From Gemmiger sp. An87 (lineage in GTDB: Bacteria; Bacillota; Clostridia; Oscillospirales; Ruminococcaceae): DNA of 64,000 nucleotides. Location: the NCBI RefSeq assembly GCF_002159185.1, contig NZ_NFHD01000009.1, positions 1-64,000 of the forward strand, written 5' to 3'. The notes beneath the pieces are model-generated. The model saw only the letters and a list, made by a program, of their open reading frames with translations. It was not told the DNA's origin and did no database searches. Shown here piece after piece: positions 33,268 to 44,084 of the stretch (positions are counted from its first letter, which is position 1; each line of letters starts with the position of its first letter). The position numbers and the translations under genes were made by a program.

Positions 33268-33963
33268 ATGGCGCAGCAGCAGATTCACGCAAACCACCGC
33301 CAGCGGATGCGTAAGCGGTTTGAAGAGACCGGCTTCGATGGCTTTTCCGATCATGAGGTGCTGGAATACATCCTGTTTCATGCAATTCCCCGCAAGGATG
33401 TGAACCCGATTGCCCACGCGCTGATGGATCATTTCGGCGGGCTGGATCGGGTGCTGGAGGCCAGTGAGCAGGAGCTCACCCAGGTGGAGGGCGTGGGCCC
33501 GGCTACCGCCCGGCTGGTCCGCTTGTTTCTGGCGGTGGACCGGCGCTACCACCAGCATAAGACCCGTCCGGTGCGCACCGTGAAAAGCCTGGAGGAGATC
33601 GGCGAACACATGGAGTCGCTGTTTTACGGCGCTCGGGTGGAGCAGGTCTACGCCATGTATCTGGACGACCGCAATCATATCCTCAAGGTGGAAAAGTGCT
33701 TTGAGGGTACGGTGAACGCCTCGTCGGTGTTTGTGAACGTACTCAGCAGCCGGATGATCACCCTGGGGGCCACCCAATTGGTGCTGGCCCATAACCATCC
33801 CAGAGGCTTTGCGCTGCCCTCCCGGGAAGATATGAATCTGACCAGCCAGATCCGCCAGAAGCTGGGGACACTGGGTCTGAAGCTGGTGGACCATGTGATC
33901 GTTGCGCCGGATGGGTATATTTCCCTGCGGCAGAGCGACCGATTCCAGAGCCTGTTTACCTGA
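33268..33963 (+). CDS. radC: RadC family JAMM-domain protein
   Basis: The 231-residue protein has an N-terminal helix-hairpin-helix region (about 35-85, [12 protein letters not shown]) and a C-terminal JAB/MPN metalloprotease-like domain with the metal-binding signature [15 protein letters not shown] (about 172-187). The name is historical; a DNA repair role is not firmly shown. AACGGGGAACAGGG precedes the ATG. It is first in a unit with uvrB and uvrA. Confidence 0.93.
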   Translation: MAQQQIHANHRQRMRKRFEETGFDGFSDHEVLEYILFHAIPRKDVNPIAHALMDHFGGLDRVLEASEQELTQVEGVGPATARLVRLFLAVDRRYHQHKTRPVRTVKSLEEIGEHMESLFYGARVEQVYAMYLDDRNHILKVEKCFEGTVNASSVFVNVLSSRMITLGATQLVLAHNHPRGFALPSREDMNLTSQIRQKLGTLGLKLVDHVIVAPDGYISLRQSDRFQSLFT

Positions 33964-34015
33964 GGCGGCCGGCAGAAAACCCGCGGTTCTACCCGCGAAC
34001 AGAAAGGATGATCGA

Positions 34016-36031
34016 ATGGATCAGTTTAAACTTGTAGCACCCTATCAGCCAACGGGCGACCAGCCCCAGGCCATTGAAACACTGGCCCAGGGCATCCTGA
34101 ACGGCGATAAGGCTCAGACCCTGCTGGGTGTGACCGGCAGCGGCAAGACCTTTACCATGGCCAACGTGATCGCCAAGGTTAACCGGCCCACACTGGTGCT
34201 GGCCCACAACAAGACCCTGGCGGCCCAGCTTTGCACCGAGTTCCGGGAGTTCTTCCCGGAGAACGCGGTGGAATACTTCGTTTCCTACTACGACTACTAC
34301 CAGCCCGAGGCTTATATCCCGTCCACCGATACCTACATCGAAAAGGACAGCGCCATCAACGACGAGATTGACCGGCTGCGCCATTCCGCTACGGCGGCTT
34401 TGTCCGAGCGGCGGGATGTGATCATCGTGGCCAGCGTGTCCTGTATCTACAGCCTGGGCGACCCCATCGACTACCGGAGCATGGTCATCAGCCTGCGCCC
34501 CGGCATGCAGATGGACCGGGACGAGCTGTGCAAGCGGTTGGTGAAGCTGCAATACGAGCGCAACGACATCAACTTTGTGCGCAACAAGTTCCGTGTTCGG
34601 GGCGACACGGTGGAGATCAACCTGGCCTACATGAACGACGTGGCCATCCGGGTGGAATTCTTCGGGGACGAGATCGACCGCATCAGCGAGATGAACCCCC
34701 TTACCGGCGAGCGGAAGAACGTGGTCAAGCATGTGGCCATTTTCCCGGCCAGCCACTACATCGTTTCCCCGGAAAAGATGCAGGCGGGCCTTGTGAGCAT
34801 CCGGGAAGAGATGGACCGGCAGGTGAAGAAGTTTACCGAGGAGGGCAAGCTGCTGGAGGCCCAGCGCATTGCCCAGCGCACCAACTACGACATGGAGATG
34901 CTGCAGGAAGTGGGCATGTGCAAGGGCATCGAGAACTATTCCGCGGTGCTTTCCGGCCGTGCGCCCGGTTCCACCCCCACCACGCTGCTGGACTACTTCC
35001 CCAAGGACTTTTTGCTGTTTGTGGACGAGAGCCATGTGATGCTGCCCCAGCTGCGGGCCATGTACGGCGGCGACTACGCCCGCAAGAAAACCCTGGTGGA
35101 CTTCGGTTTCCGCCTGCCCTCCGCTTTCGATAACCGCCCCCTCAAATTCGAGGAGGTGGAAAGCAAGCTGAACCAGATCGTATTCGTGAGCGCAACGCCC
35201 GGCGAATACGAGCGGGAGCACAGCGTGCGGGTGGCCGAGCAGGTGATCCGCCCCACCGGCCTGTTGGACCCCCAGATCATCGTCAAGCCGGTGGAGGGCC
35301 AGATCGAGGACTTGCTGGGCGAGATCAACCAGCGCACCGCCCGGAACGAGCGGGTATTGGTGACCACCCTGACCAAGAAGATGGCCGAGGACCTGACCGA
35401 CTTCCTCACCGAGCACGGGGTCAAGGTCAAGTACATGCACCACGAGGTGGATACCTTCGAGCGGATGGAGCTGATCAAGGACCTGCGTACCGGCACCATC
35501 GATGTGATCGTGGGCATCAACCTGCTGCGTGAGGGCCTGGACCTGCCGGAGGTTTCGCTGGTGGCGATTCTGGACGCGGATAAGGAAGGTTTCCTGCGCA
35601 GCGAGACCAGTCTGGTGCAGACCATCGGCCGTGCCGCCCGAAATGCGGACGGCATTGTCATTATGTATGCGGATGAGGTCACCCCCAGCATGGAGAAGGC
35701 CATCACTGAGACCGAGCGTCGCCGCTCCATCCAGATGGCCTACAACGAGGCCCACGGCATTACCCCGAAAACCATCGTGAAGAGCATCCGCGACAGCATT
35801 GAAATCAGTGACCACAAGGAGAACGCGAAGCTTGGCACCCGCCGCATGAGCAAGGCGGAGCGGGAGCAGCTGATCACCCGCCTGACCCGTGAGATGAAGG
35901 AGGCGGCCAAGCTGCTGGAATTCGAGCACGCGGCCTTCCTGCGTGACCGTATTGAAAAGCTGCGCCGGGGCGAGAATCCAAACGACGATGCCCCCGAAGC
36001 AAAGCCGAAAAAGAGGAAAGGAAAGTTCTGA
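34016..36031 (+). CDS. uvrB: Excinuclease ABC subunit B
   Basis: The 671-residue helicase-like protein has Walker A GVTGSGKT (about 38), the beta-hairpin region [15 protein letters not shown]-type near 93, DESHV, the helicase C domain (about 430-600) with GRAARN, and the C-terminal UVR domain (about 625-660) that contacts UvrC. Start at 34016 has AAAGGATGATC upstream; longer in-frame starts would overlap radC. It lies 52 nt after radC and 3 nt before uvrA. No uvrC in the window. Confidence 0.97.
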   Translation: MDQFKLVAPYQPTGDQPQAIETLAQGILNGDKAQTLLGVTGSGKTFTMANVIAKVNRPTLVLAHNKTLAAQLCTEFREFFPENAVEYFVSYYDYYQPEAYIPSTDTYIEKDSAINDEIDRLRHSATAALSERRDVIIVASVSCIYSLGDPIDYRSMVISLRPGMQMDRDELCKRLVKLQYERNDINFVRNKFRVRGDTVEINLAYMNDVAIRVEFFGDEIDRISEMNPLTGERKNVVKHVAIFPASHYIVSPEKMQAGLVSIREEMDRQVKKFTEEGKLLEAQRIAQRTNYDMEMLQEVGMCKGIENYSAVLSGRAPGSTPTTLLDYFPKDFLLFVDESHVMLPQLRAMYGGDYARKKTLVDFGFRLPSAFDNRPLKFEEVESKLNQIVFVSATPGEYEREHSVRVAEQVIRPTGLLDPQIIVKPVEGQIEDLLGEINQRTARNERVLVTTLTKKMAEDLTDFLTEHGVKVKYMHHEVDTFERMELIKDLRTGTIDVIVGINLLREGLDLPEVSLVAILDADKEGFLRSETSLVQTIGRAARNADGIVIMYADEVTPSMEKAITETERRRSIQMAYNEAHGITPKTIVKSIRDSIEISDHKENAKLGTRRMSKAEREQLITRLTREMKEAAKLLEFEHAAFLRDRIEKLRRGENPNDDAPEAKPKKRKGKF

Positions 36032-36034
36032 GCA

Positions 36035-38875
36035 TTGAATAACGATAAGATCGTCATCAAGGGTGCCCGCGAGCACAACCTGAAAAATGTAAATCTGACC
36101 ATCCCGCGGGACAAGCTGATCGTAATGACCGGCCTGTCCGGCAGCGGCAAGTCCAGCCTGGCTTTCGACACCATCTATGCGGATGGCCAGCGCCGGTATA
36201 TGGAGAGCCTTTCCAGCTATGCCCGCCAGTTCCTGGGCCAGATGGAAAAGCCGGATGTGGACGACATTCAAGGCCTTTCGCCGGCCATCTCCATCGACCA
36301 GAAAACCACCAACCGGAACCCCCGGTCCACCGTGGGTACCGTAACCGAAATTTACGACTATCTGCGCCTGTTGTACGCCCGCATCGGCGTGCCTCATTGC
36401 CCCATCTGCGGCCGGGTCATCAGCCAGCAGACGGTGGACCAGATGGTGGACGCCATTCTGGCGCTGCCCAAGGGTACCAAGTTCCAGGTGCTGGCCCCGG
36501 TGGTGCGGGGCCGCAAGGGTACCCAGCAGAAGGAGCTGGAGGCAGCCCGGCGGGGCGGCTATGCCCGCGTGCGCATCGACGGCAACCTCTATGACCTGGA
36601 TGAAGAGATCAGTCTGGAAAAGAACAAAAAGCACACGGTGGAGATCGTGGTGGACCGTCTGGTCATCAACGACACCGTGCAGAGCCGCCTGGCGGATTCG
36701 CTGGAAACAGCCATCGCCCTTACCGGTGGTCTGGTGACCATCGACGTGAACGGCGGGGAAGAGATGCAGTTCAGCCAGAGCTATGCATGCCCGGACCACA
36801 GTATCTCCATCGACGAGCTGGAGCCCCGCATGTTCAGCTTCAACAACCCCTTCGGCGCCTGCGAACGCTGCACCGGTCTGGGCACCTTCATGCGGGTGGA
36901 CCCGGAGCTGATCATTCCCAACAAGGATCTGTCCATCCGAGAGGGGGCCATCAAGGCCAGCGGCTGGTACTACGCTGAGGGTTCGATCAGCGAGATGTAT
37001 TACAAGGGCCTGGGCAAAAAATACGGCTTCACGCTGGATACCCCCGTCAAGGAAATGAGCGCCGAGGCGGTGAACGCCATCCTCTACGGCACCGGCGGTG
37101 AACGCATCGAGATGCACCGGGAAAACGAGTTCGGCTCCGGCCGTTATCTGAACGAATTTGAGGGCATCGTGAACAATCTGGAACGCCGCTTCCGGGAGAC
37201 CAGCAGCGAGTGGATGAAGGAAGAGATCGCCACCGTGATGAACGGCGTGGAATGCCCGGACTGCCACGGCAAGCGACTCAAGCCCACCAGCCTGGCGGTC
37301 ACCGTGGGCGGGGTGAACATCAGCGACCTGTGCGAGATGAGCGTGCGTCAGGAGCTGAACTTCATCAACGACATCCAGCTGACCGATCAGGAGCACCGCA
37401 TCGGCGACGGCATCCTGAAAGAGGTGCGCGAGCGCCTGGGCTTCTTGCAGAGCGTGGGTCTGGATTACCTGACCCTTTCCCGCGGTGCGTCCGGCCTGTC
37501 CGGCGGCGAGAGCCAGCGCATCCGGCTGGCCACCCAGATCGGCAGCGCCCTCACTGGCGTGCTCTATGTGCTGGACGAGCCCAGCATCGGTCTGCACCAG
37601 CGGGACAACGACAAGCTGATCGCTACCCTGAAACGCTTGCGGGATCTGGGCAACACACTGGTGGTGGTGGAGCACGATGAGGACACCATGCGCCAGGCAG
37701 ACTATATCGTGGACATTGGCCCCGGCGCAGGCGTACACGGCGGCGAGGTTGTGGCCGAGGGCTCGGTGGAGGATATCTGCAAGGCCCCCCGCAGCATCAC
37801 CGGCGCGTATCTGTCCGGCCGTAAACGAATCGAGGTGCCTGCCACCCGCCGTAAGGGTAACGGCAAAAAGCTGCACATCGTGGGCGCGGCCGAGAACAAC
37901 CTGAAAAATGTGAATGTGGATATCCCGCTGGGCAAGATGATCTGCGTGACCGGCGTGTCCGGCAGCGGCAAGTCCAGCCTGATCAACGAGATCTTCTACA
38001 AGGCCCTGGCCATGGAGCTGAACGGCGCCAAGCGCCGCCCCGGCAAATACAAGGAGATCAAGGGCCTGGAAAACGTGGATAAGGTCATCGGCATCGACCA
38101 GGCACCCATCGGCCGCACACCACGTTCTAACCCGGCCACCTACACCGGCGTGTTCACCGATATCCGCAACGTGTTTGCCCAGACGCAGGACGCCAAGATG
38201 CGCGGCTACGGCCCCGGCCGGTTCAGCTTCAACGTGAAAGGCGGCCGCTGCGAAGCCTGTGAGGGCGACGGCATCGTGCAGATTGAGATGCACTTTTTGC
38301 CGGATATCTTTGTGCCCTGTGAGGTGTGTAAGGGCGCCCGCTACAACCGGGAAACCCTTGAGGTAAAATACAAGGACAAGAGCATTGCCGATGTGCTGGA
38401 CATGACGGTGGAGGAGGCCTGCACCTTCTTTGCCAACATTCCCCGCATTCACCGCAAGCTGCAGACCCTGCTGGACGTGGGCCTGGGCTATATCAAGCTG
38501 GGCCAGAGCGCGACCACTCTCTCCGGCGGTGAGGCTCAGCGCGTAAAACTGGCGCTGGAGCTGGCCAAGCGGGAGACCGGCCAGACCGTATACGTGCTGG
38601 ATGAGCCCAGCACCGGCCTGCATGTGGCGGACGTGCACAAGCTCATCACCGTACTGGATCGTCTGGTGGACGCGGGCAACACCGTGGTCATCATCGAGCA
38701 TAATCTGGATATTATCAAGCGGGCGGATTATATTATTGATCTGGGCCCCGAGGGCGGTGACGAGGGCGGCACCATCGTGGCCACCGGCACCCCGGAAGAG
38801 GTGGCCAAGGTGCCTGCCTCCTACACCGGCAAATATCTGGGCCCCATCCTGGAGCGGGACCGGGTGACCGAATAA
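36035..38875 (+). CDS. uvrA: Excinuclease ABC subunit A
   Basis: The 946-residue DNA damage sensor has two ABC modules: Walker [10 protein letters not shown] (about 31) and GVSGSGKSS (about 640), signatures LSGGESQRI and LSGGEAQRV, and zinc fingers including CPICGR (about 122), CPDC and CEAC/CEVC (about 745 and 765). A TTG start is used; it begins exactly at the family N-terminus [17 protein letters not shown] and no ATG is available. It is 3 nt after uvrB. Confidence 0.97.
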   Translation: MNNDKIVIKGAREHNLKNVNLTIPRDKLIVMTGLSGSGKSSLAFDTIYADGQRRYMESLSSYARQFLGQMEKPDVDDIQGLSPAISIDQKTTNRNPRSTVGTVTEIYDYLRLLYARIGVPHCPICGRVISQQTVDQMVDAILALPKGTKFQVLAPVVRGRKGTQQKELEAARRGGYARVRIDGNLYDLDEEISLEKNKKHTVEIVVDRLVINDTVQSRLADSLETAIALTGGLVTIDVNGGEEMQFSQSYACPDHSISIDELEPRMFSFNNPFGACERCTGLGTFMRVDPELIIPNKDLSIREGAIKASGWYYAEGSISEMYYKGLGKKYGFTLDTPVKEMSAEAVNAILYGTGGERIEMHRENEFGSGRYLNEFEGIVNNLERRFRETSSEWMKEEIATVMNGVECPDCHGKRLKPTSLAVTVGGVNISDLCEMSVRQELNFINDIQLTDQEHRIGDGILKEVRERLGFLQSVGLDYLTLSRGASGLSGGESQRIRLATQIGSALTGVLYVLDEPSIGLHQRDNDKLIATLKRLRDLGNTLVVVEHDEDTMRQADYIVDIGPGAGVHGGEVVAEGSVEDICKAPRSITGAYLSGRKRIEVPATRRKGNGKKLHIVGAAENNLKNVNVDIPLGKMICVTGVSGSGKSSLINEIFYKALAMELNGAKRRPGKYKEIKGLENVDKVIGIDQAPIGRTPRSNPATYTGVFTDIRNVFAQTQDAKMRGYGPGRFSFNVKGGRCEACEGDGIVQIEMHFLPDIFVPCEVCKGARYNRETLEVKYKDKSIADVLDMTVEEACTFFANIPRIHRKLQTLLDVGLGYIKLGQSATTLSGGEAQRVKLALELAKRETGQTVYVLDEPSTGLHVADVHKLITVLDRLVDAGNTVVIIEHNLDIIKRADYIIDLGPEGGDEGGTIVATGTPEEVAKVPASYTGKYLGPILERDRVTE

Positions 38876-38894
38876 GAAAGCAAAGAGGGATTCC

Positions 38895-39581
38895 ATGGAA
38901 ACCATCCTGTTGGTGGAAGACGATGCGGCGCTGAGCGAGGGAATTGCCCTGGCATTCAGTCAGCAGCCCTATGAATTTGTTCGCTGTGCCTCGCTGGCTG
39001 ATGCCTGGCAGGCGCTGCAAACGCGGGCGTTCTCTCTGATCCTTCTGGATCTGGGCCTGCCGGACGGCAGCGGGCTGGAGCTTTGCCGCCAGCTGCGTGA
39101 CCGGAGGGACCCGGTTCCAGTGCTTTTTCTCACCGCCAACGATACCGAGTACAGCGAGGTGGCGGCACTGGAAGCGGGCGGTGACGATTATATCACAAAG
39201 CCCTTCAGCCTTGCGGTGCTGCGCGCAAGGGTCACTGCGGCGCTGCGCCGCCGCGCACCCGCCGGGCCGGAGCTGGTGGAAGTTGGCCCTTTCCGGTTTG
39301 ACTTTGCCCGGCTCCGGTTTGAAAGGCAGGGTGTTGAGCTGGCACTCAGCCGCACCGAACAGCGCCTGCTGCAGCTGTTGGTGAAGAACCGAGGGCAGAT
39401 CGTTCCCCGGGACACTCTGCTGGACCAGGTGTGGGATGGTGGTGAATTCGTGGACGAAAACACCCTGTCGGTAGCGGTGCGCCGCCTGCGCGCCAAGCTG
39501 GAAGAAGACCCGCGCCGCCCGCGTTATATCCAAACGGTCTACGGCGTGGGCTATACCTGGAAGGGGAACGCCGATGAATGA
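38895..39581 (+). CDS. OmpR/PhoB-family response regulator
   Basis: The 228-residue protein has an intact receiver (acidic Glu8-Asp9-Asp10, phospho-acceptor Asp52 in LILLDLGLPDG, Thr80, Lys102 in TKPF) and a C-terminal winged helix (about 135-225, ending YIQTVYGVGYTW). It is followed by its kinase with an 8-nt overlap and then an ABC exporter, the usual layout of peptide-antibiotic sensing systems. AAAGAGGGA precedes the ATG, 19 nt after uvrA. Confidence 0.95.
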   Translation: METILLVEDDAALSEGIALAFSQQPYEFVRCASLADAWQALQTRAFSLILLDLGLPDGSGLELCRQLRDRRDPVPVLFLTANDTEYSEVAALEAGGDDYITKPFSLAVLRARVTAALRRRAPAGPELVEVGPFRFDFARLRFERQGVELALSRTEQRLLQLLVKNRGQIVPRDTLLDQVWDGGEFVDENTLSVAVRRLRAKLEEDPRRPRYIQTVYGVGYTWKGNADE

Positions 39582-40521
39582 CTGGTTTTTCGGCGTCACT
39601 CCCGGACAGCTGGCCCTATTGCTGGGATTGGGCGCGCTGGTGGTCGCGGCGGCAGGTGTCGGTGTTGCTGTATATGGCTGGTACACCCGGCGCACCATGC
39701 GCCGCCTGGAACAGATGCTGGAGCAGGCCATTGCGGGCAGCTTTGAACAGGACGACTACAGCGAAGCCCGGCTTTCCCGCCTGGAGGAGAAGCTGAGCCG
39801 GTTTCTGCATTCCAGCCAGCTTTCCCGCAGGGCCATCGAGGAGGACCGGGGACGCATCAAGTCCCTGATCGGCGATATCTCCCATCAGACCAAGACTCCG
39901 TTGGCGAACATTCTGCTCTATGGGCAGCTGCTGGATGAGCAGCCACTGCCCGAAGCTGCCCGCCCTATGCTGGCTCAGATCAACACCGAGGCGGAAAAGC
40001 TCCGGTTTTTAATCGAGGCGCTGGTCAAGCTGTCCCGCCTGGAAAGTGGAGTTGTTCAGCCCGTGGCCCAGGTTCAATCGCTGGAACCACTGCTGCAGGC
40101 GCTGGAATATTCCTTCCGACCCGTGGCCGAACAGAAGGGCGTTTCACTGAGGGTTGCATCTACTGGTGCCCGGGCCTGCTTTGACTGTAAGTGGACTCAG
40201 GAGGCGGTGGGCAACCTGGTGGACAACGCCATCAAGTACACCCCGGCGGGCGGGCATGTATCTGTTGCCTGTGAGCAGTATGCCATGTTCTGCCGTGTTA
40301 CTGTGAGGGACGACGGTCCCGGCATTCCGGAATCGGAGCAGGCGGCGGTATTCCGGCGGTTCTACCGGGGCAGCGCCGCGCCAAAAAGCCCGGGTGTCGG
40401 AGTAGGACTGGCCCTGGCAAGGCAGATTGCCACGCTGCAGGGCGGTTACATCAAGCTGGCATCGGAGCCGGGCAAGGGCAGTGAGTTTTCGCTATATCTG
40501 CCCCTGGAAGCGCAAATGTGA
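39574..40521 (+). CDS. Membrane-bound sensor histidine kinase
   Basis: The 315-residue kinase has a single N-terminal hydrophobic segment (about 12-38) and no extracytoplasmic domain, then a HisKA domain with DISHQTKTPLANI (His about 107) and an HATPase domain with NLVDNAIKYTPAGG, VRDDGPGIPE and GVGVGLALA. The lack of an input domain suggests it senses through the partner ABC exporter, as in BceS-like systems; inference. Overlaps the response regulator gene by 8 nt. Confidence 0.93.
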   Translation: MNDWFFGVTPGQLALLLGLGALVVAAAGVGVAVYGWYTRRTMRRLEQMLEQAIAGSFEQDDYSEARLSRLEEKLSRFLHSSQLSRRAIEEDRGRIKSLIGDISHQTKTPLANILLYGQLLDEQPLPEAARPMLAQINTEAEKLRFLIEALVKLSRLESGVVQPVAQVQSLEPLLQALEYSFRPVAEQKGVSLRVASTGARACFDCKWTQEAVGNLVDNAIKYTPAGGHVSVACEQYAMFCRVTVRDDGPGIPESEQAAVFRRFYRGSAAPKSPGVGVGLALARQIATLQGGYIKLASEPGKGSEFSLYLPLEAQM

Positions 40522-40572
40522 CAGAACTGTTCGATTTGTCCTGCTGCCTGTAAGGCTGCGGTAAGCTTTGTT

Positions 40573-40637
40573 TGGTATAGTCTGTGCTGTAAAGAAAAGT
40601 GCTTCGCGCATTCTTTGCTGCACAGACTATTTTTATT
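40573..40637 (+). promoter_or_regulatory. Promoter -10 overlapping a long terminator-like hairpin
   Basis: TGGTATAGT (40573-40581) is an extended -10 element. Beginning inside it, ATAGTCTGTGC (40577-40587) pairs perfectly with GCACAGACTAT (40620-40630), with AAAGAA/TTCTTT and AGTGC/GCATT inside, and TTTTATT follows. It can terminate read-through from the two-component genes; transcripts started at this promoter would lack the 5' arm. Confidence 0.65.
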
Positions 40638-40653
40638 GGGAGGTTTTGGGAGA

Positions 40654-41325
40654 ATGAACGTTCTGGAAACAAGAGCGCTGAAAAAATACTACGGCGAGGG
40701 CGAGACCCAGGTGCGCGCCCTGGACGGGGTGGACCTTACCGTGGAGGAAGGGGAATTCGTGGCCATCGTGGGCACCAGCGGCAGCGGAAAATCCACCCTG
40801 CTGCACATGTTGGGCGGGCTGGATGAACCCACCAGCGGTAAGGTACTGGTGGAAGGCAAGGACATCTTCCAGCTGAAAAAGGACGCGCTCACCATCTTCC
40901 GCCGCCGCAAGATCGGCTTTGTGTTTCAAAGCTATAATCTTGTGCCGGTGCTGAACGTATACGAGAACATCGTGCTGCCCATTGAACTGGATGGCAACCG
41001 GGTGGACCGGGCCTTCGTGAGCCGGATCATCGCCACACTGGGGCTGGAAAACAAGCTGCAAAGCCTGCCCAGCCAGCTTTCCGGCGGCCAGCAGCAGCGG
41101 GTGGCCATTGCTCGGGCGCTGGCCACGAAGCCCGCCATTCTGCTGGCGGATGAGCCCACCGGCAACCTGGATTCCAAGACCAGCCAGGATGTGCTCAGCC
41201 TGCTTCGGGTGACCAGCGAGCGGTTCGGGCAGACCATTGTGATGATCACCCACAACGAGGAGATTGCCCAGCTGGCGGACCGGATCGTGCGCATTGAGGA
41301 TGGCCGCATCCGGGAAGGGCGGTGA
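40654..41325 (+). CDS. ABC transporter ATP-binding protein (BceA/MacB type)
   Basis: The 223-residue ATPase has Walker A GTSGSGKST (about 40), the Q-loop FVFQSYNLVPVLNVYENI, the signature LSGGQQQRVAIARAL (about 140) and Walker B ILLADEPTGNLDSKTS. It pairs with the FtsX-type permease that follows 6 nt later. Start at 40654 has GGGAGG about 10 nt upstream; earlier in-frame starts fall in the hairpin. Probable function is export or target release of antimicrobial peptides, controlled by the two-component system upstream. Confidence 0.95.
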   Translation: MNVLETRALKKYYGEGETQVRALDGVDLTVEEGEFVAIVGTSGSGKSTLLHMLGGLDEPTSGKVLVEGKDIFQLKKDALTIFRRRKIGFVFQSYNLVPVLNVYENIVLPIELDGNRVDRAFVSRIIATLGLENKLQSLPSQLSGGQQQRVAIARALATKPAILLADEPTGNLDSKTSQDVLSLLRVTSERFGQTIVMITHNEEIAQLADRIVRIEDGRIREGR

Positions 41326-41331
41326 TGGGCT

Positions 41332-43893
41332 GTGTTGAAGATCGACAACCGCAAGGCTCTGCATCGCCTGGCGGACAAGAGTTTCCGGGCAAACCGGGGC
41401 CGTAATCTGATTGCCATATTGGCAATTATACTCACCACCATTCTGTTCACCAGTGTGTTTTCCATTGGCGGCAACCTGATTGCTTCCTTTCAATACAGCA
41501 CCATGCTCCAGTCCGGTGGCAGTGCTCACGGCACCTTCAAGGACCTTACCCAGGAGCAGTTTGAACAGCTCAAGCAGGTGGCCCCGGCAGGAGCCATTCT
41601 GGACCGGAATATCATTTGTGCCTATGAGGTGGAAAATCCGGAGTTCTTAAAGCGCCATCTGGAGCTGTGGTATCAGCCACCGGAGGCATATGAGCGCCGG
41701 TTTTGCCAGCTGACCGGCGGCCGCGCGCCCCAGGCGGCAGACGAGATCGCCATGGATGAGCGAAGTCTGGAGTTGCTGGGAATCACTCCCGAGGAAGGGC
41801 AGACCATTACGCTGCAGCTGAAGATGGGCTATGACCAGCCGGTGATTGAGCGCCAGTTCACGCTGGTGGGCTGGTTCGGCTACAGCGATATCATGAACAC
41901 GGGCTTTGGTATCGTGAGCGAAGCCTATCTCACGGAGCATGCCGATGAACTGGCCGAGGCAAGCGAGCAGACCGGAAGCCAGGTGGGATTGATTCAGTGT
42001 GACGTGACCTTTTCCAATGGCATCAATATCAGCGGCAAGCTGCGGGCCATGGCAGAGAAGGCGGGCCTTGCGGAAGAGGTGGAATGGAACGAAAACTGGG
42101 CCTATGTGGGGGCAGGCATTACCGACTGGACCAGCATCAGCGCAGTGGCAGGCCTTCTTCTGCTCATCATGCTCACCGGATATCTGATCATCTATAACAT
42201 CTTTCAGATTTCCGTCATGCAGGACATCCGCTACTATGGTTTGCTGAAAACTATCGGGACCACCGCAAAACAGATCCGGCAGATTCTGCGCTGCCAGGCG
42301 CTGGTGCTGTGCGGCTTTGGAATCCCTGTGGGGCTGGTGCTGGGCTTTTTGCTGGGCACCGCGTTTACACCGCTCATTTTGCAGATGCTCAATACGGTGG
42401 ACGAGGTCAAACTGGCCCTGAACCCGGCGGTTTTTCTGGGGGCTGCAGCCTTTTCGGTGATCACCGTGCTGCTAAGCATGCGTAAGCCCGCCCGGCTTGC
42501 CGCAAAGGTTTCCCCGGTGGAGGCTGTCCGGTATACCGAGGGAAACGGCAAGGCTGCCAAAAAGGCGAAACGTTCCACCGGCGGCGGGAAGCTTTGGCGG
42601 ATGGCTCTGTCCAATGTGGGGCGCAACAAGCGCCGCGCCGTGCTGGTGGTTCTTTCCATGAGTCTTTCGCTGGTGCTCATGAACAGTGTGTTCACGCTAA
42701 CGGGCAGCTTTGACATGGACAAATATCTGGCCCGTTTTATCAAAACGGATTTTGTGGTGGCAAATGCCCGCTATTGGGGAATTGACTCCTTCCGGGCGCT
42801 GGACGGTGAGGATGCGGTGAGCGATACATTGATTGCCAATGTGCAGGCGCAGGAGGGCTTTGTACAGGGCGGCGCGATCTGGTGCGACATCTATTCCTGG
42901 ACGGAGGAGTATCAGTGGCCGGAGGATACCATCTGGGACGAAGCGGGAAACCCCTGCCGGAATGACGGGAAAAACCGGCCCCAGGCGGTGGACGAGGAAA
43001 AGAATCCCCTCACCGTAATCTATGGAGCGGATGATTTCATTCTGAACAATCTGCAGGTGATGGAAGGGGAGCGCGACCCGGAAACGATCCTGCAGAAGCT
43101 TTCCACCGGTGAATACATTCTGTTTGCAGGTCAGGTGAACGACGAAGGTAAGCTGGAGCCAAACCAGCGCCACAAAGCGGGCGATGTGGTTACCCTGTAC
43201 GATGCAGATGGCGCCCGGCATACCTTCACCATCCTCTCGGTGATCCACCCCGCCTATTACTGCGAGACAGCGCAGGCCAGCTTTTCCGAATTTGTCTATT
43301 ACACCACAGCGGATGTGTATGCGAGAATGTGCAACACCGCCAACAAGATGAACTATGCCTTTGAGGTGGAGCCGGAATCGGTGGACGCCATGGAGCAATA
43401 CTTGAACCTCTACACCACGCAGATCGACCCGCTGATGGATTACCGTTCCCGGGATGGTTATATCCAGGAGTATTCTGGAATTCGCTTCCTGTTCGCGGCG
43501 GTGGGCGGCTCGCTCTCGCTGGTGATCGGGCTGATCGGTGTGCTGAACTTCACCAACTCCATCCTGACGGGCATTGTGACCCGCCGCCGGGAATTTGCCA
43601 TGCTGGAGGCTATCGGTATGACCCGGCGGCAGCTTCAGACGATGGTTATGATGGAGGGCAGCTGCTATGCGTTGTTCACCGTCCTGTGCAGTCTGGCCGT
43701 TGGGGTCGGCGTTTCACTGCTGTGTGTGAAGCCGCTGGTGGATGGCCTGTTCTTTACCAGCTACCGGTTTGTGATCTGGCCGCTGCTGGCAGCAGTTCCG
43801 GTGCTGGTTGTGCTGGGGCTGCTGGTTCCGCGGCTGGCTCTGCACTTCGGTGCCGGGCAGCCGGTGGTGGAACGGATGAGGCAGACGGAATAA
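41332..43893 (+). CDS. FtsX-like ABC transporter permease
   Basis: The 853-residue membrane protein has one N-terminal helix (about 25-47), a first extracytoplasmic domain (about 50-255), an FtsX helix cluster (about 260-390), a second N-helix (about 435-455), a second extracytoplasmic domain (about 460-715) and a final FtsX cluster (about 720-840). Two FtsX modules in one chain fit exporters used against cationic peptides or for lipoprotein-type substrates; the substrate is not known. The start is GTG at 41332, with a TTG next to it also possible. A terminator follows. Confidence 0.92.
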   Translation: MLKIDNRKALHRLADKSFRANRGRNLIAILAIILTTILFTSVFSIGGNLIASFQYSTMLQSGGSAHGTFKDLTQEQFEQLKQVAPAGAILDRNIICAYEVENPEFLKRHLELWYQPPEAYERRFCQLTGGRAPQAADEIAMDERSLELLGITPEEGQTITLQLKMGYDQPVIERQFTLVGWFGYSDIMNTGFGIVSEAYLTEHADELAEASEQTGSQVGLIQCDVTFSNGINISGKLRAMAEKAGLAEEVEWNENWAYVGAGITDWTSISAVAGLLLLIMLTGYLIIYNIFQISVMQDIRYYGLLKTIGTTAKQIRQILRCQALVLCGFGIPVGLVLGFLLGTAFTPLILQMLNTVDEVKLALNPAVFLGAAAFSVITVLLSMRKPARLAAKVSPVEAVRYTEGNGKAAKKAKRSTGGGKLWRMALSNVGRNKRRAVLVVLSMSLSLVLMNSVFTLTGSFDMDKYLARFIKTDFVVANARYWGIDSFRALDGEDAVSDTLIANVQAQEGFVQGGAIWCDIYSWTEEYQWPEDTIWDEAGNPCRNDGKNRPQAVDEEKNPLTVIYGADDFILNNLQVMEGERDPETILQKLSTGEYILFAGQVNDEGKLEPNQRHKAGDVVTLYDADGARHTFTILSVIHPAYYCETAQASFSEFVYYTTADVYARMCNTANKMNYAFEVEPESVDAMEQYLNLYTTQIDPLMDYRSRDGYIQEYSGIRFLFAAVGGSLSLVIGLIGVLNFTNSILTGIVTRRREFAMLEAIGMTRRQLQTMVMMEGSCYALFTVLCSLAVGVGVSLLCVKPLVDGLFFTSYRFVIWPLLAAVPVLVVLGLLVPRLALHFGAGQPVVERMRQTE

Positions 43894-43917
43894 CCGGAAA
43901 AATAGGATAGAAAACAG

Positions 43918-43959
43918 GCCCCGGCCGCTGAAAAATGTTTTTCGGCGGCCGGGGCTTTT
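43918..43959 (+). terminator. Terminator of the ABC exporter operon
   Basis: GCCCCGGCCGCTGAAAAA pairs with TTTTTCGGCGGCCGGGGC (18 positions, one mismatch) across a 2-nt loop, followed by TTTT. Confidence 0.93.
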
Positions 43960-44009
43960 GCGTGCCTGCAATTTTACTGCGGGAGGCGTGGATATCCGGC
44001 GCAAAGGGC

Positions 44010-44038
44010 TTGTGAAACAGGAAAAAGTATTGTATACT
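44010..44038 (+). promoter_or_regulatory. Promoter of miaB
   Basis: TTGTGA and TATACT are separated by exactly 17 nt, 46 nt before the start codon. Confidence 0.75.
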
Positions 44039-44084
44039 AAAACGGTGTATTGAAACCAAGCTATTTTCAGAAGGAGCTCATATT

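Noticed and set aside
33989-38905. Very long minus-strand open frame (over 1,600 codons) opposite uvrB and uvrA
   Set aside because: It is antisense to two clearly conserved genes, its translation is His/Gln/Val-rich without motifs, and such frames arise from codon bias in GC-rich genes.
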